Both the position numbers and the translations under genes were made by a program. A stretch of 64,000 nucleotides of DNA from an uncultured bacterium (GTDB lineage Bacteria > Bacillota > Clostridia > Lachnospirales > Lachnospiraceae). The stretch is from NCBI GenBank assembly GCA_905215625.1, contig CAJMQQ010000001.1, positions 45,719-109,718 of the forward strand, given 5' to 3'. Within the stretch, counting starts at the first letter, position 1, and the number at the start of each line of letters is the position of its first letter. Below, one piece after another: positions 35,701 through 44,160 of this stretch. The notes beneath the pieces were generated by a model. It was not told where the DNA came from. It searched no databases and saw only the letters and a program-made list of their open reading frames with translations.

Positions 35701-35908
35701 CGTATTCTTCTTTCAGACGGTAAAATCCGTTTCCTTCCGGAATCAGCTTTTCTTCCAGTTCTTTCCGCCATGCTGGATGGGTAAAATCTCCGGTTCCCAC
35801 AATCTGAATGCCTTTTTTTCTCGCCCAGAGATCCAGATGCTCTGGCGTCCCTTCTTTACTGGTCGCTCTGGAATATCTGGAATGAATATGTAAATCTGCT
35901 ATGTACAT
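32720..35908 (-). CDS. Endonuclease Q-like PHP domain fused to UvrD-type helicase
   Basis: A 1062-residue two-enzyme protein. Residues 1-400 match the EndoQ family: PHP metal ligands H7, H9 (DLHIHSRYSRATS), D41 region (GTGDFTH), HIWTPHFSLFGAFSGFD near 160, SNSDAHSPAKLGREAN near 216-231, and a four-cysteine zinc site C272, C275, C288, C291. EndoQ nicks DNA 5' of deaminated bases and abasic sites. Residues 465-1062 are a superfamily 1 helicase: Walker A AGPGTGKT 487-494, DEYQDVS, GDPDQSIYGFRGA, MTLHASKGLEFPSV, FFVGMTRAKEE. A linker of about 50 charged residues joins them. It overlaps yaaA by 10 bases and follows bcp. Confidence 0.9.
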   Translation of the reverse strand: MYIADLHIHSRYSRATSKEGTPEHLDLWARKKGIQIVGTGDFTHPAWRKELEEKLIPEGNGFYRLKEEYAVKDQTAGAKEVHFAVSGEISSIYKKDGKVRKVHSLILLPSLEDAEKVSAKLETIGNIHSDGRPILGLDCHDLLEILLELSPQSIYIPAHIWTPHFSLFGAFSGFDTVEECFGDLTPYIHAMETGLSSDPPMNWRLSMLDSYQLVSNSDAHSPAKLGREANLLQIPMSYDGLYQAIQTGDGLEGTIEFFPEEGKYHMDGHRKCHLCLTPSQTAKYGGKCPVCGKKITIGVANRAEQLSDRAEGFVRPGAKPFESLVPLGEVIASCTGRSSASVKVQQQYEELLKTLGPEFVILRETPLAEIEETAGRRIAEGIRRLREGCVEKIPGFDGEYGTIRLFSPEELSGTEGQMDLFASFGIEKKAAEQKDAGQKEWPDPAQLKDQEETGRAPEVLEKTDDLLPNSFQKEAIETPGRAVAVFAGPGTGKTRTMVLRILWLLQNRKGKPSEITAVTFTNKAASEMRERLKKELGSSRSLNKMQIGTFHSICLNGLKERFGTCLIADPRTQLLLAKETVSQFGLSCRPEQFLREVSRHKNGWWEGQTPETLFEGRPEAADYYQKLLKEKGLFDYDDLLIETLKLLEAGEEFCSKQFSYLFVDEYQDVSPLQFKLLLKWNQKGRELFVIGDPDQSIYGFRGADANCFGNLEKQFPDMVKIRLEDNYRSAPAIVQSAAALISHNHGSPRTWTAHQNGEQRIRIVETEGDFSEAVFIAKEINRMTGGIDMLDAAENARTRDGMRVRSFGEIAVLYRTRHQSAVLEKCLQKEGIPYTIAGQDEFLSDPAVQGALAFFRYAQNPEDLQAAETCSSLLWELEGDQLAESVQKQALEVMLPKIKRKSPAKMLDVWMEEFGSKSHMEALKQLRSAALFYKTMPEFLDAMTLTEEGDIRRCKEKTYVSDAVSLMTLHASKGLEFPSVLICGVNEGKIPLETEKHIADREEERRLFFVGMTRAKEELILTYSGRPSPFLQEIPESFCCVEKAGKPVKEDKVHQMSLFEFL

Positions 35909-36690
35909 GACGATCCTTCTTCTCTAATAAACGTATAGATTCCTGCCTGCTCGTCTGAGTCTGCCTGTGAATAGGAAAATCCAAGTCCTTTAAACTCTTT
36001 TACTCCTTCTGGCTGTCCGATGTGATGTTCCGCCAGGAAACGGACCATTTCCCCTCTTGCCATTTTCGCCATCGTTGCTTTCTGACGGACTTTTCCATTG
36101 GCCTTTTCCCCAAAGACACAGGTAATCATCCGAACCGGAGGGGCAAGATAGGTCTCGATACATCTGGAATATTCCTTAGACGCCAGATTTAAAATTACCG
36201 CCTCTTCTGGTTCTTCTGAAATCAGGCTGTCATACAGCTGCCTTCCCCAGAATTGATACAGATCTGCACATCCATTCACGGAAAGCTTTGCCTGCATTTC
36301 CAGGCGGTAAGGCATAATCCCGTCTAAAGGGGACAGAATCCCGTAAAATCCAGACAGGATCCGGAGGTTTTTCCGGACATATTCCCATGACGCCTGTTCA
36401 AAGGTCATGGGGGACATATACTGGTATTGGATTCCCTCATAAGCCATAAGGGCCGGCGTTAATGCAGCACGGGGTTCTTCCTGTACCAGATTCATCTCCT
36501 GGACCCGTTCATAATTCAGCTTTGCCAGTTTGTCATTGCACTGCCAGACCTGCTTTGCTTCCTCATAAGTCAGACTTTTCAGGGCAGCTAAAAGAACCTT
36601 GCTTTTTTCCAGAAATCCCGGCAAGGCTTCCGGCAGAAAAAAGTCGTTTTGTTCTTTCATTTTCTTTGCAGGTGAAATGATAATCTTCAT
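35899..36690 (-). CDS. yaaA: Peroxide stress protein YaaA
   Basis: A 263-residue member of the YaaA/DUF328 family. Hallmarks are the N-terminal MKIIISPAKKM, the central LRILSGFYGILSPLDGIMPYRLEM (partly quoted), NLASKEYS and the C-terminal FKGLGFSYSQADSD. In E. coli YaaA limits oxidative damage to DNA under peroxide stress and has a DNA-binding fold. Here it lies between bcp (6 bases upstream) and the EndoQ-helicase fusion (overlapping its end), an arrangement consistent with a shared oxidative-damage role. Confidence 0.95.
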   Translation of the reverse strand: MKIIISPAKKMKEQNDFFLPEALPGFLEKSKVLLAALKSLTYEEAKQVWQCNDKLAKLNYERVQEMNLVQEEPRAALTPALMAYEGIQYQYMSPMTFEQASWEYVRKNLRILSGFYGILSPLDGIMPYRLEMQAKLSVNGCADLYQFWGRQLYDSLISEEPEEAVILNLASKEYSRCIETYLAPPVRMITCVFGEKANGKVRQKATMAKMARGEMVRFLAEHHIGQPEGVKEFKGLGFSYSQADSDEQAGIYTFIREEGSSCT

Positions 36691-36696
36691 AGGCGG

Positions 36697-37149
36697 TTAC
36701 AAAACCTCCAGCATCTTTGCCGGATTTTCTTTTGCTTTTACCTTTCCAAAGGCTTCTTTTATCATGCCTTCTTCATCAATCAGATACGTGGTGCGGACTA
36801 CCCCCATGGTCTTTTTTCCATACATATTTTTCTCCTGCCACACATCATAAGCCTGGATTACCTGAAGCTCCGGATCGGAAAGCAGGGTAAACGGAAGTCC
36901 GTACTTTTCCTGGAATTTCTTATGGGAAGCTACACTGTCTTTGCTGACTCCCAGCACAACCGCTCCCTTTTCCTGGAACTGAGGATACAGTTCTCCAAAT
37001 CCGCAGGCCTGGGCAGTACAGCCTGGCGTGTTATCTTTTGGGTAAAAATATAAAATTACCCGTTTTCCCCTGAAATCTGATAAATTCACCTGGTTTCCAT
37101 CCTGATCGGGCAGACAAAACTCCGGCGCTTTTTTTCCTGCTTCTAACAT
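36697..37149 (-). CDS. bcp: Thiol peroxidase / bacterioferritin comigratory protein (PrxQ type)
   Basis: A 150-residue peroxiredoxin that reduces H2O2 and organic hydroperoxides with thioredoxin. The peroxidatic cysteine lies in YPKDNTPGCTAQAC (Cys45) and the second cysteine 5 residues later fits an intramolecular disulfide. AGGAGG precedes the ATG. It is the first of bcp - yaaA - EndoQ/helicase. Confidence 0.95.
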   Translation of the reverse strand: MLEAGKKAPEFCLPDQDGNQVNLSDFRGKRVILYFYPKDNTPGCTAQACGFGELYPQFQEKGAVVLGVSKDSVASHKKFQEKYGLPFTLLSDPELQVIQAYDVWQEKNMYGKKTMGVVRTTYLIDEEGMIKEAFGKVKAKENPAKMLEVL

Positions 37150-37163
37150 AATTGAATCCTCCT

Positions 37164-38330
37164 TTATGGTGCTTTTCTTTTATTTTCAATGTTCCGGCTA
37201 ATCTCTTTTACCTGTCCGGAAACCTGATATTGGGTATTTCCATATAAAAATCTGTGGAGTTCCACAACATTGCTCTCCAAATCCATTGGAAATACATAAT
37301 CAATGGAGACTCCTTTTTCTTTGAGTCTTCTGGTTTCCAAATTAAAGGGAAAGCCTTCTGCTGCTTCAAAATGATAATTTTTCAAATTAACTGCTATTGG
37401 AATCAAATCGCCCAGTTCCAGACTGGTAGACAACTGGGGCAGCACTCCTTTTGCCAGATTGGTAAGGGTGGCAAGATCGGCTGTTTTCCCCTTTTCCAGA
37501 ACCTTCTGCAGCACATTTCTCTGCCTTTTGGTTCTCTGGAAATCCGTATCCATTTTTCGGAGCCTTGCATAAGCGACTGCCTGGATTCCATCTAAATGAT
37601 TGGGGCCTGCAGCCTTTAACTGGTGAGATCCCACTCCGGTTCCTTCTACCGTACTGGTAATATAGGAATTGATATATTCAAATTCTGCCTGGCTTACATC
37701 GACTTCGATTCCTCCCAGCAGATTGATGGCGTCTGCAGCCGCTTTCCAGTTCACAGCTACGTAATCATCAATTTCCAGATCCAGATTTTCATTAAGAGCC
37801 TGGACTGCCTGGCCGGCTCCGCCCCTGGCATAAGCTTCATTAACCTTCCGGTAAGGGCCGTTTTCTCCTACTTTCATGCAGGTGTCCCGATAAACGGACG
37901 CCATCCGGATGGCTCCGGTCTTCTGGTTCAGGCTGCAAAGCAGGATGGTGTCTGCATTAGCGCCTTTTCCCAGACTGCCGTCAGCAGAATCCACTCCAAA
38001 TACGGCTATTGTCCAGTTTTCCCTCCTGCTGTCCTGGCCGGCAGTCAAAGGATTTTCCAGTTCTTTTCCAGAAAGTTCCCGACTGTGATTTCCTTTTATT
38101 AAGGTGCCATACGCCTGGATAAAGCTTCCCACTGAAAATGCCGCGGCAATGGCCAGAATAACAAGAAAGAGGTACGCTGCCTTCTGGTTTTTTCTTCCCT
38201 TTGGTCGTTTCCTCCTTCTGTTTTCCCTGGAATCGTATCCTCCCTCCCTGTGAATCTGAACCTGTCTTTTTCTGGCGTATTCCAAACCGGTAGGTGTTCT
38301 CTTTGAGGTATGATACGTTTCCTGCCTCAT
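37164..38330 (-). CDS. LytR-CpsA-Psr (LCP) family cell-wall ligase
   Basis: A 388-residue type II membrane protein. A basic N-terminus (RRRKRPKGRK) precedes one membrane helix at about residues 50-70; the LCP domain follows, with VFGVDSADGS, NADTILLCSLNQKTG, ASVYRDT, KVNEAYARGG and the DGIQAVAYARLRKMDTDFQRTKRQRNV stretch (partly quoted) carrying the phosphate-binding arginines. LCP proteins attach teichoic acid-type or capsular polymers to peptidoglycan. It follows dacF by 6 bases. Confidence 0.94.
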   Translation of the reverse strand: MRQETYHTSKRTPTGLEYARKRQVQIHREGGYDSRENRRRKRPKGRKNQKAAYLFLVILAIAAAFSVGSFIQAYGTLIKGNHSRELSGKELENPLTAGQDSRRENWTIAVFGVDSADGSLGKGANADTILLCSLNQKTGAIRMASVYRDTCMKVGENGPYRKVNEAYARGGAGQAVQALNENLDLEIDDYVAVNWKAAADAINLLGGIEVDVSQAEFEYINSYITSTVEGTGVGSHQLKAAGPNHLDGIQAVAYARLRKMDTDFQRTKRQRNVLQKVLEKGKTADLATLTNLAKGVLPQLSTSLELGDLIPIAVNLKNYHFEAAEGFPFNLETRRLKEKGVSIDYVFPMDLESNVVELHRFLYGNTQYQVSGQVKEISRNIENKRKAP

Positions 38331-38336
38331 ATTTCA

Positions 38337-39779
38337 TTATCCTTTTTCTTTTTTCTTTTTTTCCTGCCGCTCTTTCAGCAGCTGATCAAATTCTTCCATG
38401 GAAACTCCGGATTCCTGGAGTCTGCGTCTGCGCTCCCTGATTCTCTCCTGTCTTGCCAGGGCCTCTTTTTTTGCCTGCTGAATCCGGAACCAGATGATCA
38501 GTCCCACAGCCGCTGCTGCAAGCAAACATCCTGCCACTACAAAGATCAGCCAGACCGGGAGCACGGTCTTTGCCTGCCCGGAAGTTTCTTCTTCCTTAGG
38601 CACCCCTGTTTCTTCCGGAACCGGCTGGACTGCTGTCTGCTTTGTCTTCACGTATGCACTTCCCACCGGACGTCCTTCATAGGTATAATCCAGACGGGCG
38701 ATTGCTCCTTCCGGCGCTTCTTCTGAAAGTTCTGTGGAAATGGATGCGGCAGCATCGGTAAATGCCGCGCCTGCAGGTACGGTAATGGCTCCTGCTTCAT
38801 CTACAACCGGCAAAACTCCTTCTTCCAGCGTTACCCCTGCGCTTTTGATTTTTTCTGTCAGACTGGCCAGATCCGTTTCTTCCTCAGCTGGATAAAAGTT
38901 GGCAAATCCTTCAAATCCATAGTCCAGAAGCTGTCTGGTATCTGTATAGGTGGTGTAATGATCTGGTTTGCTTCCCTTTAAAATCACTACGATTAAGGTT
39001 CTTCCGTCCCTCTCTGCAACAGTAGCCAGAGTGTTTCCGGCAAGCGTTGTATAACCGGTCTTTCCTCCTTTTACATCTGGATCGTAATACTGGCTCCAGT
39101 CTTCCAGCATCATCTTGTGTTCCTGGCGGACGGTAAGCCCATCCGGGTCATTGGCTGTCGGCGGAAGTTTATAAGACAACTGGGATTCTATTTTCTGGAA
39201 CTCTTCCATTTCCCATGCAGCCTGGACAACCAGGGCAAAGTCCCTTGCAGTGGTATAATGCTCCGGATCGTTTAAACCGCTTGGATTTTTAAAACTGGTA
39301 TTTTCACACCCCAGTTCCTTTGCCCGTCTGGTCATCAGTTCTGCAAACGCTTCCCTGCTTCCGGATACGTGCTCGGCTAATGCATTGGCAGCTTCATTGG
39401 CAGATTTTAACATCATGGCGTAAAGGCAGTCCTCTACGGTCATCTGCTCTCCTTCGTCAATCCCTGCGTTGGTACTTCCGGATTCTACGTTGTATACTGC
39501 ATCTCTGGAAAATGTGACCATCTCATCTAACGAGCAGTTTTCCAGCACCAGAAGAGCTGTCATGATCTTCGTAATACTGGCTGGATAATACTGCTCTTTA
39601 CTATTTTTTCCATATATTACAGCTCCTGACTGGGCATCCATTACAATCCCTGCTTCGGATTCCAATATGACATTGGAGTCATCGGTCCACGCCGGCGCAG
39701 CAAACGCTGTGTTTCCTATCATCAGGGAAAGTATACAGGATACGATCCATATTCTGCTGATTCGCTTTCTTATCGTCAT
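38337..39779 (-). CDS. D-alanyl-D-alanine carboxypeptidase, DacF/PBP5 type
   Basis: A 480-residue low-molecular-weight penicillin-binding protein that trims the stem pentapeptide. A signal peptide ends near residue 28 (NTAFAAP). Active-site motifs: SITK (SxxK), SAN (SxN) and KTG in DVKGGKTGYT. Instead of the usual amphipathic tail, it ends with a true membrane helix (VWLIFVVAGCLLAAAAVGLI, about residues 408-428) and a cytoplasmic tail very rich in Arg, Lys and Glu. It lies 40 bases below the L,D-transpeptidase gene and just above the LCP gene. Confidence 0.94.
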   Translation of the reverse strand: MTIRKRISRIWIVSCILSLMIGNTAFAAPAWTDDSNVILESEAGIVMDAQSGAVIYGKNSKEQYYPASITKIMTALLVLENCSLDEMVTFSRDAVYNVESGSTNAGIDEGEQMTVEDCLYAMMLKSANEAANALAEHVSGSREAFAELMTRRAKELGCENTSFKNPSGLNDPEHYTTARDFALVVQAAWEMEEFQKIESQLSYKLPPTANDPDGLTVRQEHKMMLEDWSQYYDPDVKGGKTGYTTLAGNTLATVAERDGRTLIVVILKGSKPDHYTTYTDTRQLLDYGFEGFANFYPAEEETDLASLTEKIKSAGVTLEEGVLPVVDEAGAITVPAGAAFTDAAASISTELSEEAPEGAIARLDYTYEGRPVGSAYVKTKQTAVQPVPEETGVPKEEETSGQAKTVLPVWLIFVVAGCLLAAAAVGLIIWFRIQQAKKEALARQERIRERRRRLQESGVSMEEFDQLLKERQEKKKKEKG

Positions 39780-39819
39780 TGGCTTGTCTTTCCTTTTCTC
39801 ATGATCTCTTCTCTAATTT

Positions 39820-41589
39820 TTATGGCTGGAGTTCTCCGCTTTCTTCTACTGGTATAATAACCGGCCCATCGCCCTGACCTGTCGATACAGAAGGCGCTGC
39901 CGGCAAAGTCTGACCCGGAGCCGGCGTTTCTGCCAGAGTCTCTTTTGGCGGATTTGCTGGCGTAATAACCGGATTATCTGTCCCAGTTTCCGGCGCTGGA
40001 ATCGTTGGGGAAACTGGCGCCATCTCCTGGCTTCCAGAGGTCTCAGGAACCTGAGGGAGAACCGTGGGCGCTGCCTGTGAAGAAGCCGGAGGCTGGGCAG
40101 GTTTTTTGGCACTTGCTCCTGTTCCAGAACTTCCTGACGTTTTTTTGCTTTCGGTTCCCTCCAAATTATAACAGATCACCGGAACATTGGGATATACCAG
40201 ATTATACAGTTCTTTTGCCCTGGCATAAGGCATATTGATACATCCGTGAGAGCCATTGGTTTTATAAATGGTTCCGCCGAAACTGGAACGCCATGATGCA
40301 TCGTGAAAACCGATGCCGCCATTAAACGGCATCCAGAAGTCTACCGGACTGGCATATCCTTCGCCTTTCAGCACTGCGTCCTTCTGCTTATAGGACAGTC
40401 CAAAAATTCCCGGCGGCGTTGTATGGTTTTTTCTTACATTTCCGGAAACAAAATCGGATTCCAATACCTTTTTCCCATCCTGATAAAAGAATAGGTGCTG
40501 GGCAGTCAGGTTGACTTCCGCATACGTATTTCCATAGTCTGCTCCGCTGTAAGAAGCGCCTTTCTTTGCATATACCGGCTCCCTGGTCTGGCTTTCCCCT
40601 GTTTCCAAAATCTTCGCAAGCTGGGCCGTCTCTTCTTTTTCGTTGATTTTCCAGCCATAAGGGCCGCTTACCTTTACTGTAGGGCCGTAACTGGTCTGGA
40701 AATATCGACTCGTACCGGAAGTATTGTATCTGGAAGCCAGATCTGATACATACTGAGAAATCATCTGTTCATCCCAGTAAAAGGATCCATCCTCCCCCGT
40801 CTGTATCCACTGATGGGTAATCTCCCCATCCAGTATCTCCTGATTTTCTCCAAACTGGTAAACAACTGTAGTCTGAATCATGCTGTTTTTCTCTGCGCAG
40901 CGCTGCCCAAGCAGGACATTGTCCGACAGAATCTCCGGAGCCAGATAACATCCGGCTGCATCTAAATCTACCGTTGGTTCCAGCTTCTTTACGGCTGTTT
41001 CAACAGCCTGGTAACCCTTTCTGTCATCCAGCCTCTGCCCTTGTACTTCCGGAATGATTTCATACCCTGTTCCAGGGATATATTCTGAAATTCTGGCGTT
41101 TTCCGGTCCGGCTTCCAAGCCCCCGCGAAAACAGGCCAGCTCTTGGATCCTCTTTTTCAAACGCTCTTCTTCAAAAAACGGATCTGCCGAAATGCGGTAA
41201 GTTTTGGGGCTTATCAGCCCTTTTCCCCATCCATACGGATTTTGTTCTCTTATAATCGTTTTTAACTCATCTGTGAATTCTGCCTGCAACCCGATTTCAC
41301 TGCCCCGGATGACCTCGTCTCCGCTCCGGCTCTGTACCGTCAGCTCATACTCAGACAATCCTGCCAAAATCCGGACAGCCGCTTCTTTTGGGGTAAGTCC
41401 CTCTACTAAAACGCCGTTTACTTCCGTATTTGGGAAAAAATGCTCCTCATAATACTGGGCTTTTACAATATAAAAGGAGGCCGTCCCACATATCAGCGCC
41501 GCTGCGCTGCCAAAACCAACTGCTGCAGCAATTTCTTTCCATCCCTTTTTTAGGGTTGGATCTTTTGGTATCTGTTTTTCATTTTTCAT
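39820..41589 (-). CDS. L,D-transpeptidase (YkuD) with peptidoglycan-binding domain
   Basis: A 589-residue membrane-anchored protein: basic N-terminus, one membrane helix at about residues 22-44, a repeated wall-binding region of the PG_binding_4 type to about residue 320, then the YkuD domain with GIGFHDASWRSSFGG and catalytic GSHGCINMPYARAKELY (Cys in SHGC, near residue 453). It forms 3-3 cross-links in peptidoglycan. The last 110 residues are a Pro/Ala/Thr/Ser-rich tail, presumably a flexible stretch within the wall. It heads a three-gene wall cluster with DacF and LCP. Confidence 0.94.
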   Translation of the reverse strand: MKNEKQIPKDPTLKKGWKEIAAAVGFGSAAALICGTASFYIVKAQYYEEHFFPNTEVNGVLVEGLTPKEAAVRILAGLSEYELTVQSRSGDEVIRGSEIGLQAEFTDELKTIIREQNPYGWGKGLISPKTYRISADPFFEEERLKKRIQELACFRGGLEAGPENARISEYIPGTGYEIIPEVQGQRLDDRKGYQAVETAVKKLEPTVDLDAAGCYLAPEILSDNVLLGQRCAEKNSMIQTTVVYQFGENQEILDGEITHQWIQTGEDGSFYWDEQMISQYVSDLASRYNTSGTSRYFQTSYGPTVKVSGPYGWKINEKEETAQLAKILETGESQTREPVYAKKGASYSGADYGNTYAEVNLTAQHLFFYQDGKKVLESDFVSGNVRKNHTTPPGIFGLSYKQKDAVLKGEGYASPVDFWMPFNGGIGFHDASWRSSFGGTIYKTNGSHGCINMPYARAKELYNLVYPNVPVICYNLEGTESKKTSGSSGTGASAKKPAQPPASSQAAPTVLPQVPETSGSQEMAPVSPTIPAPETGTDNPVITPANPPKETLAETPAPGQTLPAAPSVSTGQGDGPVIIPVEESGELQP

Positions 41590-41645
41590 TTTATCATGTT
41601 TCCGGATATGCTATCAATATGTTTCCATAAATCGTAAGAATTTCC

Positions 41646-42992
41646 CTATAATGTTCCGTCTTCTATTTTGCCAATTAACCGGATGTATACCACCGCGGAA
41701 ACCATTGCCGAAATCAAATCGGAAATCGGCTCTGTATAAAATACATTGGTAATGTCAAACCATACCGGAATCAAAAATACTCCTGCAAAATAAATCAGTT
41801 TCCGGAACGTGGACAGGGAAATGGCTACTTTTGCAATTCCCATACCGGTAAATCCATCTACAATGGTGTACTGAACCGCCAGGGGAATGATCATCAGGGA
41901 GTAAATCCGGATAGCTCTTACTGTCATCTGTATGTACTCCGGATCCCTGGTAAAAATCATGGTAAAATACTGAGGAAGCAGCTGCGCAATGACAAACATG
42001 ATAGACGTAAACGCCAGCGCCAGAATCAGAATATGCTTCTGCGCTTTTTTGATTCGATCCGGCCTTTTTGCACCGTAATTATATCCCAGAATCGTCTGGG
42101 TTCCTCCGGTAATACCGGAAAGAGGCATAGTTACAATCAGCATAAAACTCTGTAAAATGGTATTGCAGGTCAAAAGCATATCTCCACGTCCGGCTCCGCC
42201 GTACTTCTGAATCGTGGCATTTAAGGAAATAATCAGAATATTATCAAAGGCAATAATTAAAAACGGCGTTAAACCCAGTAACAGAACTTGTCCCATTACT
42301 TTTAAATCATAACCGCCAAATGTAATCTTAATCATTGGACGATCGCTGAATAAAAAGCGCAGAACGTAAACACAGGACGCTACCTGGGAAATCACTGTTG
42401 CCACAGCAGCTCCGGCTACTCCCATATCCAGTACAAAAATAAAGACCGGATCCAGGAGAATATTCAGTACCGCACCTAACAAAACGGACTTCATTCCCAC
42501 TTTTGCAAATCCCTGACAGATGATAAACTGGTTCATGCCCGTAGACAAAAGTGCAAATACGGTTCCCATTAAATACACGGTTATGTATTCATCTGCATAA
42601 GGAAATACGGTCTCACTGGCTCCAAACCAGATCAACAGATTATTTTTTAATGCCAGGGATAAAATTGTGATGATGACAGACATCACACTTAATAATAAAA
42701 AGCAGTTGGCCAGAATCTCTTTTGCCTTTTTCTCATTTTTCTGTCCAAGCCGGATGCTCAGCAAAGGCGAACCGCCGATGCCCACCCAGAATGCGACAGA
42801 AGAAATCATGGTAACAATCGGGCCGCAGACTCCGACTCCAGCTAAGGCGATGTCGCCAATTTCTGCAATATTTCCAATATACATTCGGTCTACGATACTG
42901 TAAAATACGCTGACAAATTGAGCCAGCATGGACGGAAATGCCAGCCGCCATACCAGCTCCTTTATCTGATCGGTATCTAAATTATTCTCCAT
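41646..42992 (-). CDS. MATE family efflux transporter
   Basis: A 448-residue, 12-helix exporter. Family motifs are SMLAQFVSVFYSIVDRMYIGN (partly quoted), QNEKKAKEILANC and GFTGMGIAK. It differs clearly from the MATE at 30.0-31.4 kb. It overlaps the AI-2E gene by 11 bases and is the last gene of the long minus-strand run that begins at 53.9 kb. Substrate unknown. Confidence 0.93.
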   Translation of the reverse strand: MENNLDTDQIKELVWRLAFPSMLAQFVSVFYSIVDRMYIGNIAEIGDIALAGVGVCGPIVTMISSVAFWVGIGGSPLLSIRLGQKNEKKAKEILANCFLLLSVMSVIITILSLALKNNLLIWFGASETVFPYADEYITVYLMGTVFALLSTGMNQFIICQGFAKVGMKSVLLGAVLNILLDPVFIFVLDMGVAGAAVATVISQVASCVYVLRFLFSDRPMIKITFGGYDLKVMGQVLLLGLTPFLIIAFDNILIISLNATIQKYGGAGRGDMLLTCNTILQSFMLIVTMPLSGITGGTQTILGYNYGAKRPDRIKKAQKHILILALAFTSIMFVIAQLLPQYFTMIFTRDPEYIQMTVRAIRIYSLMIIPLAVQYTIVDGFTGMGIAKVAISLSTFRKLIYFAGVFLIPVWFDITNVFYTEPISDLISAMVSAVVYIRLIGKIEDGTL

Positions 42993-44145
42993 TTGTCTGG
43001 TCTTCCTCTCGTTTCTTTCTAAACTCCTCTATATCATGGACAAAAATCTTCAGATTGTCAATCATGGAATCATAAATTCCATATTTATACAGATTTAAAA
43101 ACACCAGGCCAACCGGAACTGCTAAAATCATGCCTCCCAGACCGCTCACTTTAAACCCAATGTACAGAAACACCAAAGTCATTAACGGCGGCAGTCCCAT
43201 GGAATCGCCTACAATTTTAGGCTGAATCGCCTGACGGATAAACTGGCTCAGGATATACAGAAGAATCAGACCGCCTGCCATATAGTATTCTCCCGACAAA
43301 AGCTTAATTACTCCCCAGGGAATCAGCACCGTTCCAGTACCGAAAACCGGAAGAAAATCCAGCAGGGAAATCAGCAGGGCCAATAAAAAGCTGTACGGAA
43401 CCTGAAGCACTAAAAATCCCACTGTCAGAATCGCAGCTACCACAAACATAATGCGGAACTGAGCCATAAAATAACCACCTATCAGACGGATTGCATCCCG
43501 CCGCATATAGCTCATATGCTTTTTGCTGTTTTCCGGCATATATTGTTTCCACAAGTTTAAAATAGTATCCCGTTCTGCAATGAAAAAATAGGACGACAAA
43601 ATAATTACCACCGTATTGACCAGGATACTGGGAAGGCTTTTCGCCACACTTCCCGCCGCCTCTACAGTAGGAGTCGCCACATTCTGGAGAAGCACCCCAA
43701 TATAAGAATCCAGATTATCGGCCGCCGCCCTCATCTGAACTCCCAGTTGATCCGGAAGGAAGGCAAACAGGTTATCTAACTGCCTTCCTATGTTGCGCAC
43801 CTCTGTCTGGAACGTTTCCCACAACTGAGGAAGAGACTGCAAAAGTCCTGACGCCTCAGACAGAAGCTTGCTGAGAAGCAGATAAAGGGCGCCGATAATT
43901 AATGCTAAAACCGTAATCACAACCAGCACAGACCCATGCTTGCGCACCACCTTCAGCCGGCTTTCCAGAAATCGAACCAGTGGATTGGCAATCATTGCAA
44001 TAATCCAGCCTACTACAAACGGCATAAAGAACCGGAGAAATTTAGGCAGAACGATACAGACCAGAAGGGTTCCTCCGGCTGGAATCAAAATATTTAACAG
44101 TACCCTCGTATAGTGAACTGCTGTTTTATTTTCCCCATTACTCAT
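42982..44145 (-). CDS. AI-2E family transporter (TqsA-like)
   Basis: A 387-residue membrane protein with about eight helices. The family C-terminal signature is seen as FLPVFGTGTVLIPWG, KIVGDSMGLPPLMTLVFLYIG (partly quoted) and GGMILAVPVGLV. Members export autoinducer-2 or Na+ and other solutes; sporulation protein YtvI belongs to the same family. ATG at 44145 is chosen over a GTG three codons upstream. It lies 15 bases below hisC. Confidence 0.9.
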   Translation of the reverse strand: MSNGENKTAVHYTRVLLNILIPAGGTLLVCIVLPKFLRFFMPFVVGWIIAMIANPLVRFLESRLKVVRKHGSVLVVITVLALIIGALYLLLSKLLSEASGLLQSLPQLWETFQTEVRNIGRQLDNLFAFLPDQLGVQMRAAADNLDSYIGVLLQNVATPTVEAAGSVAKSLPSILVNTVVIILSSYFFIAERDTILNLWKQYMPENSKKHMSYMRRDAIRLIGGYFMAQFRIMFVVAAILTVGFLVLQVPYSFLLALLISLLDFLPVFGTGTVLIPWGVIKLLSGEYYMAGGLILLYILSQFIRQAIQPKIVGDSMGLPPLMTLVFLYIGFKVSGLGGMILAVPVGLVFLNLYKYGIYDSMIDNLKIFVHDIEEFRKKREEDQTNGE

Positions 44146-44160
44146 TCTTATCACCCGCTT

